NCBI GenBank assembly: GCA_946480545.1
Contig: CAMLKY010000161.1
Coordinates: 1 to 5,733 of the forward strand
Direction: 5' to 3'
Length of the DNA: 5,733 nucleotides
From: an uncultured Acidobacteriota bacterium
Lineage (GTDB): Bacteria; Acidobacteriota; Blastocatellia; Pyrinomonadales; Pyrinomonadaceae
Shown: positions 1-4,085 of the stretch, one piece after another
Layout: every line of letters starts with the position of its first letter
Position numbering within the stretch: the first letter of the stretch is position 1
Notes under the pieces: generated by a model
Database searches by the model: none
The model's input: the letters and a program-made list of their open reading frames with translations, nothing else
What the model was told of the DNA's origin: nothing
Program-made: the position numbers and the translations under genes

Positions 1-795
1 CTTTTTGGTCAGGAATCTAAACGCGCTCTCCGGCAGGATTCCCCGCAGCGTTAGCAGCCCCTTGGTATTCACACCATATCGCAGGCGGTTCGAACCGTCG
101 GTGACCGCGTCGTAGATCGTCTGCGCGACGACCGAGCCGTCGGGAGCCTCTTTGTTGGATTCACGCATGAATGTCAGGAATGAATCCACCCTGTCATCGT
201 AAACATGCAGGCCGTCGCGACGTGTGACTTCCTCGGACCGGCCGTGAAACTCGGTGCGGATGGGCCCAGGCTCGATGAGTTTGACCTTGATCCCGAACGG
301 CTCGAGTTCGTATTGAAGCGATTCCGTAAATCCCTCGACGGCCCACTTGGTGGCGTTATAGAGGCTCGAGAATGGAAACGCCGTACGACCTCCGATGGAA
401 GCGACATTGACGATGGTCCCGCGCTTCTGCTCGCGGAAGTATGGAATGATCTCGCGGCACACCCTGAGGACACCGATAAAATTGGTATTTACCTGACGCT
501 CGATCTGCTCGTCCGATGCAGCTTCAAATGGCCCGAGCAGGCCATAACCGGCGTTGTTAACTACGACATCGATCCGACCGAACTTATCTATCGCGCCGCT
601 TATGGCCGTGCGAATCGAATCGGGGTCGGTAACGTCAAGCCTGAATGTCTCGAGATCGACGATATTGCCCAGCTCCGGAACGCTCTCGGGAGCCCGCATC
701 GTCGCGGCGACCTTCCAGTTCTTTGCCTGAAAAAGCCTGGCGGTTTCCAGTCCGATCCCACTAGACGCACCCGTGATCAGAACAACTCTATCCAT
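1..795 (-). CDS. Short-chain dehydrogenase/reductase (SDR) family oxidoreductase, 3' end outside the window
   Basis: A cytosolic NAD(P)H-dependent oxidoreductase of the classical SDR family; the substrate cannot be told from sequence. The 265 visible residues begin MDRVVLITGASSGIG, with the cofactor-binding TGxxxGxG motif at residues 8-15. Then come LDV with Asp54, NNAG at 80-83, and the full catalytic set: Asn105, Ser133, Tyr146 and Lys150 (YNATK). The PGPIRTEF segment follows at 176-183. Arg34 after the second strand (ATMR) favours NADP(H), an inference. An in-frame TAG at 807-805 limits the start to ATG 801 or ATG 795. I chose 795 because a -10-like box (TAGACT) lies exactly 6 nt upstream; there is no Shine-Dalgarno sequence. 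Most SDRs have 240-290 residues, so little should be missing. It is transcribed away from the phosphoesterase gene, and two copies of a palindrome sit on its promoter, implying dedicated regulation. The family is very secure; start and substrate are not. Confidence 0.95.
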   Translation of the reverse strand, partial: MDRVVLITGASSGIGLETARLFQAKNWKVAATMRAPESVPELGNIVDLETFRLDVTDPDSIRTAISGAIDKFGRIDVVVNNAGYGLLGPFEAASDEQIERQVNTNFIGVLRVCREIIPYFREQKRGTIVNVASIGGRTAFPFSSLYNATKWAVEGFTESLQYELEPFGIKVKLIEPGPIRTEFHGRSEEVTRRDGLHVYDDRVDSFLTFMRESNKEAPDGSVVAQTIYDAVTDGSNRLRYGVNTKGLLTLRGILPESAFRFLTKK

Positions 796-801
796 GTGCA
801 T

Positions 802-815
802 AGTCTAGCGAGACT
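802..815. promoter_or_regulatory. Palindromic operator candidate, proximal copy over the SDR -10 box
   Basis: AGTCTAGCGAGACT on the plus strand is an inverted repeat with one unpaired position (A807/G810). It differs from the copy at 839-852 by one base. It covers the predicted -10 box of the SDR gene, so a bound protein should block RNA polymerase. A dimeric repressor such as a TetR-type protein would fit the 14-bp symmetric site, but no regulator gene is visible in the window. Confidence 0.6.
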
Positions 816-829
816 TTCGGGTCTGTCGA
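802..829 (-). promoter_or_regulatory. Predicted sigma-70-type promoter of the SDR gene
   Basis: On the minus strand a -35-like TCGACA (829-824, 5 of 6 matches to TTGACA) is followed after 16 nt by a -10-like TAGACT (807-802, 4 of 6 matches to TATAAT). The expected transcription start falls at about 796-795, which is the A of the chosen ATG, so the mRNA would be leaderless. This agrees with the absence of a Shine-Dalgarno sequence. The -10 box lies inside one of the two palindromes. The boxes are read by eye and the sigma factor is assumed. Confidence 0.55.
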
Positions 830-838
830 GTTCAGGCG

Positions 839-852
839 AGTCTCGCGAGACT
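839..852. promoter_or_regulatory. Palindromic operator candidate, distal copy upstream of the SDR -35 box
   Basis: AGTCTCGCGAGACT is a perfect 14-bp palindrome and matches the proximal copy at 13 of 14 positions. The two copies start 37 bp apart, about 3.5 helical turns, with 23 bp between them. This copy lies about 44-57 bp upstream of the predicted SDR transcription start. Two matching sites around a single promoter make chance unlikely. The binding protein and the sign of regulation are unknown. Confidence 0.6.
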
Positions 853-886
853 GGTTATCGAGCTTTTGCGATTCCGTTTTTGTTCA

Positions 887-937
887 GTGACTTGGTGGTT
901 CCAGTTCTTAAGTCAAAGACTGGAATCACCAAGTCAT
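887..937 (+). repeat. Long imperfect inverted repeat (19-bp stem, 13-nt loop) in the divergent intergenic region
   Basis: The left arm GACTTGGTGGTTCCAGT (889-905) and right arm ACTGGAATCACCAAGTC (919-935) pair along 17 positions, with one G-U wobble in plus-strand RNA. Two more pairs outside (888/936 T-A, 887/937 G-U) give 19. The loop is 906-918. Both non-Watson-Crick positions are G-U if the plus strand is transcribed but A-C on the minus strand, hence the strand given. Neither side has the T-tract expected of an intrinsic terminator. It could be a structured RNA element, a large operator, or a copy of a dispersed palindromic repeat. Confidence 0.8.
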
Positions 938-1012
938 ACAAAAATACACGAACGGAGTACGAAAATGCTCTCAGCGAAATGGAAGGACCCGGCCATCGGA
1001 CGGGCGGGAAAA

Positions 1013-1021
1013 TGCTACACT
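1013..1021 (+). promoter_or_regulatory. Extended -10 promoter element of the phosphoesterase gene
   Basis: TGCTACACT reads as an extended -10 element (TGn followed by TACACT, 4 of 6 matches to TATAAT). The hexamer ends 6 nt before ATG 1028, so transcription should begin at or next to the start codon. No convincing -35 box is seen about 17 nt upstream, which the TG extension can compensate for. The same TAnACT-N6-ATG layout occurs at the SDR start. Confidence 0.5.
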
Positions 1022-1027
1022 CTTACC

Positions 1028-2272
1028 ATGAAGTTTTTGCATATCTCCGATGTGCATCTGGGCTGCACCCGCTACCAGCTGCCCGAAAGTCCGCGCGATT
1101 TTTTTGATGCGTGGATCGATGTGCTGCAGAAATATGCGCTCGGTGAAAAGGTCGATTTCGTCATCATGTGCGGCGACTTTTTTCACAAACGTAACGTCCC
1201 TCCCGAAACGATGAATTACGCCGTCGGCGGTCTGTCAATGCTGAGAGATGCAGGCATCCCCGTCATCACGATCGAGGGAAACCACGATCAGAAGCATACC
1301 GACAGCGAATACAGTTGGCTGCGGAGCCTGGCGAATTGGAATCTTCTTTACCTGCTAGAGCCCTCGAATGAAGAGGGTCAGATCGTATACCGTCCCTGGG
1401 ACGACGGACGCGGCGGTTTTATCGATATCGGCCGTGCGCGGATATTCGGCTCTCACTGGTATGGCGCATCGGCGAACTGGGCGATACCGATGCTGATCGA
1501 CGGGATCAAAGCTAATCGCCGGGAAGGCGCGTTTCACATACTGCTGCTTCATACGGACGTCGAAGGCCACCAGACACACCCGATCCCGGCACTGTCGATC
1601 GCGAAGTTATCGCAGCTCAAATCGGTCGTCGACTACGTCGGTCTTGGCCACACTCACATGCATTACGAGATCGACAACTGGGCATTCAATCCCGGTTCGA
1701 TCGAGGTCACTAACATCGCGGAATATCGCGAGACGCGTGGGGTTTTTATTGTCGAAGTAGCGGAAGACAACTCGGTTACCGCGACCCACCTTAATGACTA
1801 CCGACAGCGGCCGTTTCAGAGGATCACGTTTGATGTAAGTACGTTCAGCGATCCGAAGGAGATGACCGCCGCAATACTTGATGATGTAGTATCGAAAGCG
1901 CGGGTATCCGAGGGCATCGCGCCTATCATCGAGATCACACTGCGCGGTCGGCTTGGCTTTCCGAATTCGCTTGTCGAATCGAAGAAGATCCGCGAGGAAT
2001 CGCAAAAGCTGACCGGGGCCTTGCATATTCGTCTTAAGAACATTTCCGTTCCCGTGGAATATGCCGTCGCTGCCGATCTTCCTGAGGACGCGGGACGTGA
2101 AAAGCTGGAGCGACGTGTTGTCGAAGACCTTGTACTTCGCGATAGCCGTTTCAAAACGCGGGTCGAGAACATCTCTGATGCGGTCATCGGCGCCAAACGG
2201 CTTGCACTGAGCGACGAAGATCCGGAAAAGATCGTGGACTTCATCGGAGCAATGATCGGTCAGGAAACATAG
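1028..2272 (+). CDS. Mre11/SbcD-like metallophosphoesterase (probable DNA repair nuclease)
   Basis: A 414-residue calcineurin-type phosphoesterase, probably a manganese-dependent DNA nuclease acting on breaks or hairpins. All metal-binding motifs are visible in order: SDVHLG (Asp8, His10), CGDFFH (Asp50), GNHD (Asn85, His86), LLLHTD (His175), GHTH (His208, His210), then NPGSIE at 221-226. The YQLPESPRDFFDAW stretch after the first motif resembles archaeal/eukaryotic Mre11 more than E. coli SbcD. Residues from about 265 form a less conserved C-terminal region. Length fits SbcD/Mre11 (about 400). ATG 1028 is chosen because the family begins at MKFLHISD and a -10 element abuts it. ATG 965, in frame, has a good GGAG at 954-957 and would add 21 residues. 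The usual partner ATPase (SbcC/Rad50) is not beside it; a LON-domain gene follows after 2 bp. Fold and metal site are very secure, DNA substrate likely; no symbol is given because SbcD identity is unproven. Confidence 0.93.
   Translation: MKFLHISDVHLGCTRYQLPESPRDFFDAWIDVLQKYALGEKVDFVIMCGDFFHKRNVPPETMNYAVGGLSMLRDAGIPVITIEGNHDQKHTDSEYSWLRSLANWNLLYLLEPSNEEGQIVYRPWDDGRGGFIDIGRARIFGSHWYGASANWAIPMLIDGIKANRREGAFHILLLHTDVEGHQTHPIPALSIAKLSQLKSVVDYVGLGHTHMHYEIDNWAFNPGSIEVTNIAEYRETRGVFIVEVAEDNSVTATHLNDYRQRPFQRITFDVSTFSDPKEMTAAILDDVVSKARVSEGIAPIIEITLRGRLGFPNSLVESKKIREESQKLTGALHIRLKNISVPVEYAVAADLPEDAGREKLERRVVEDLVLRDSRFKTRVENISDAVIGAKRLALSDEDPEKIVDFIGAMIGQET
2262..2265 (+). promoter_or_regulatory. Ribosome binding site of the LON-domain gene
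   Basis: AGGA lies 9 nt before ATG 2275 and inside the last codons of the phosphoesterase gene. With stop and start separated by only 2 nt, this supports a shared mRNA and translational coupling. It is a clearer Shine-Dalgarno than at the three other internally supported starts, which suggests that the organism uses both leadered and leaderless initiation. Confidence 0.7.
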
Positions 2273-2274
2273 CC

Positions 2275-2973
2275 ATGTCTGATGCGTTAGACAAAGTTTT
2301 CGGCGTCACCCGCCTTCCGGTGTTCCCTCTCCCTCTAGTACTGCTGCCTAACGAGGTCCTTCCACTTCATATATTCGAACCGCGATACCAGCAGATGCTG
2401 GTCGACGTTGAAACGCGCCGCAACCTTTTCGGCGTAACACTCTTTGAACAGGAGAGTGAGGCGGCCCGCGGTCCCGAGCCGGGCTCGGTCGGCTGTGTCG
2501 CCGAGGTCCGCGAGGTGAATCCGCTTCCGGACGGGCGCTCGAACATTCTGACTAACGGCATTATCAGGTACCGGCTGCTTCAGTATGTCGATGAGGGAAC
2601 GCCATACCTTGTTGGCGATATCGAATTCTTTGAGGATGTTGTCGAGAGCAAATCGGTTCTGCAACCGATCGCCGATGAGGTGTACGACCTTTTCGAGCGT
2701 GTCGCGAAAGCCGCTTTTCGTTTGAGCGGAGCTCGCGGAAGTCTTCCGGACATTCCGAAGACCGATCCGGAATCACTTTCGTTCCTGGTTACGGCCGCGT
2801 TCAATCTGGACAACGCCGTGAAATACGGGCTGTTGAAGCTGACATCGACAAGCGAGCGGCTTCGTAAGCTTCGAGAGATCCTGATCCGGGCGGTCGAGCG
2901 AATGGAATTGAACGCGGATACAGTAAAGGCCGCTCAAACGAACGGCCATGCGAACCGGAAGATAGATTTTTGA
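2275..2973 (+). CDS. Stand-alone LON substrate-binding domain protein
   Basis: This 232-residue cytosolic protein consists of the N-terminal substrate-recognition domain of Lon proteases, without the ATPase and peptidase domains. The family signature is clear: LPVFPLPLVLLPNEVLPLHIFEPRYQQML-type sequence at residues 14-42, a GCVAEV strand at 73-78, and the DGRSNILTNGIIRYRL core at 86-101. A helical C-terminal half follows (about 125-212), as in Lon N-domains, then a short polar tail. There is no Walker motif and no Ser-Lys dyad. In Lon this domain captures unfolded or tagged proteins; the role of free-standing versions is largely unknown. It starts 2 nt after the phosphoesterase stop with a good ribosome binding site, so the two are almost certainly co-translated. 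Possible roles are an adaptor or chaperone-like partner, but neither is shown by sequence. Family assignment is very secure. Confidence 0.95.
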   Translation: MSDALDKVFGVTRLPVFPLPLVLLPNEVLPLHIFEPRYQQMLVDVETRRNLFGVTLFEQESEAARGPEPGSVGCVAEVREVNPLPDGRSNILTNGIIRYRLLQYVDEGTPYLVGDIEFFEDVVESKSVLQPIADEVYDLFERVAKAAFRLSGARGSLPDIPKTDPESLSFLVTAAFNLDNAVKYGLLKLTSTSERLRKLREILIRAVERMELNADTVKAAQTNGHANRKIDF

Positions 2974-2982
2974 GCGACGGAA

Positions 2983-3951
2983 TCACATCTGCTGGCCCAG
3001 TGCCTGCCTGAAGAAGTCAATTACACGCTGATCATAACTCTCCGAGAGCTCGAGTGAAGCGTTGATCATGCTTAGCCCGGATGGGCTGAGATCGGTCTTC
3101 GATTCAACGGACGCATTCGCGGGAAAACACTTGCTCAATTTAGAAGTCGCTTCCTGGAAGCTCGGTGCGTCCAGACCGCCGAGTAGCAGGACTTTTCGTC
3201 CAGCGAGGGATTTGGCAAGGTCACACGACATTTCGCGGCGGTAACAACCTTCGAAGAAATAAGGACGCGTGCCGAGCTGTGCAAATTTTGACGTCACTGC
3301 GCTCGCGAATGGGAACCGGCGCTCGACCGTCGATGCAAGCATGCTGTCCGCGCTCTGGGGAACCGAATCAAGTGCGAGAGCCTTCACGTCCGCATCTTTT
3401 GCGGCAGCCGCGAGCGCTGCTAGCGAACCCATCTCGAGCCCGTACAGTCCGATCTCCTTTCCGATCAGTGGAAACTGCTCGGGTGTCTTCAAGGTCCGGA
3501 GGTATTCGATCGCCGCCAGCGTATCATCCGACTCACAGCCGCCGAACGAGGTGTACTTCACTGCCGGATCATGACCGTGACCTCGCTGGTCCGGCATCAG
3601 GATAGTGAAATTTGTCGCTTCGTTAAGCTTGACTCCCAGGTTCAAGACATGCGACCGGTTCGCGCCGTATTTGTGAAGCAGGATCACGGCGGGTGAATTC
3701 TGCGCTCCGCGAAGCAGCCATCCGCGAGCGGACGTGCCGTCCTTGTTCACCCAGGTCTCGTTCGTGACCTGGGCTCCCCGCGCGCTGAGCATTCCATAAA
3801 CTTCGGGTGTTACAAGGTACGCCGCGCTGACGGGATGAGCGGTTTCATGAACGAGCCAGACCGACGCCGTCGCGACGGCCAACAGAACCAACACGGCGAC
3901 CGGTAGCAGAAGCCTGGAAAAGCTTTTAAGAAGGCGGATACTCTTTGCCAT
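2983..3951 (-). CDS. Membrane-anchored alpha/beta-hydrolase-fold protein, probably catalytically inactive
   Basis: A 322-residue protein with a basic N-terminus (K3, R6, K9, R13) and one hydrophobic segment at about 14-34, so the body should lie in the periplasm behind a signal anchor. The alpha/beta-hydrolase fold is recognisable: LLHKYGANRSH at 91-101, DQRGHG at 121-126, FGGCES at 136-141 and LYGLEMGS at 169-176. At the nucleophile elbow, where GxSxG is expected, residue 173 is Glu (codon GAG at 3435-3433) instead of Ser. The oxyanion HG is HK (93-94). Asp261 (GGLDAP) could be the acid, but no histidine occurs in the C-terminal region (about 287-305) where the catalytic one is expected. Four cysteines (139, 236, 243, 275) could form disulfides. 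ATG 3951 is the only start before the anchor; no Shine-Dalgarno is visible. It converges on the LON gene and diverges from the S55 gene. The fold is secure, inactivity is inferred. Confidence 0.85.
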   Translation of the reverse strand: MAKSIRLLKSFSRLLLPVAVLVLLAVATASVWLVHETAHPVSAAYLVTPEVYGMLSARGAQVTNETWVNKDGTSARGWLLRGAQNSPAVILLHKYGANRSHVLNLGVKLNEATNFTILMPDQRGHGHDPAVKYTSFGGCESDDTLAAIEYLRTLKTPEQFPLIGKEIGLYGLEMGSLAALAAAAKDADVKALALDSVPQSADSMLASTVERRFPFASAVTSKFAQLGTRPYFFEGCYRREMSCDLAKSLAGRKVLLLGGLDAPSFQEATSKLSKCFPANASVESKTDLSPSGLSMINASLELSESYDQRVIDFFRQALGQQM

Positions 3952-4000
3952 ATTGATGATTTCTTAAGTGATGCAACTAAGGAAAGTGGAAAGGACTCTT

Positions 4001-4028
4001 AAAAGAAGCCTAAAGGGAAAAAGGCTTC
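4001..4028 (-). terminator. Weak terminator-like hairpin between the hydrolase-like and S55 genes
   Basis: On the minus strand a 7-bp stem (GAAGCCT, 4028-4022, pairing with AGGCTTC, 4011-4005) with a 10-nt loop is followed by TTTT (4004-4001). It lies upstream of the hydrolase-like gene, so it could stop antisense transcripts from the S55 region or act as a leader attenuator. The stem is short and the T-run brief, so chance is a real alternative. Confidence 0.25.
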
Positions 4029-4045
4029 AGGAATGCCAGTCGAAA

Positions 4046-4054
4046 TGTTACCAT
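4046..4054 (+). promoter_or_regulatory. Possible extended -10 promoter element of the S55 gene
   Basis: TGTTACCAT reads as TGn plus TACCAT, 4 of 6 matches to TATAAT. Transcription would begin near 4061, leaving a leader of about 25 nt that contains AAGGA at 4068-4072, 13 nt before ATG 4086. No good -35 box is seen. The assignment is tentative. Confidence 0.3.
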
Positions 4055-4085
4055 ATCCGGCAGTCTGAAGGAAGATTTATTTACG

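Noticed and set aside
887..937. Inverted repeat read as a bidirectional intrinsic terminator.
   Set aside because: No run of T follows the stem on either strand, and it lies between two gene starts rather than two gene ends.
866..1027. Extension of the phosphoesterase to ATG 866 (54 extra residues).
   Set aside because: The added residues cover the inverted repeat and have no family counterpart; MKFLHISDVHLG at 1028 is the canonical start.
205..1107. A 300-codon plus-strand open frame across the SDR gene and the intergenic region.
   Set aside because: It is antisense to the well-supported SDR, has no recognisable domain, and runs through the operator region into the phosphoesterase start; its openness follows from codon bias of the opposite strand.
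2971..2985. Terminator between the convergent LON-domain and hydrolase-like genes.
   Set aside because: Only 9 bp separate the stops, and I found no convincing stem followed by a T-run in or next to the gap; the TTTTT at 2966-2970 lacks a strong hairpin before it.
3165..3605. Plus-strand open frames inside the hydrolase-like gene as possible overlapping genes.
   Set aside because: They are shadows of the minus-strand gene, which has a coherent signal anchor and fold; no ribosome binding site or domain supports them.
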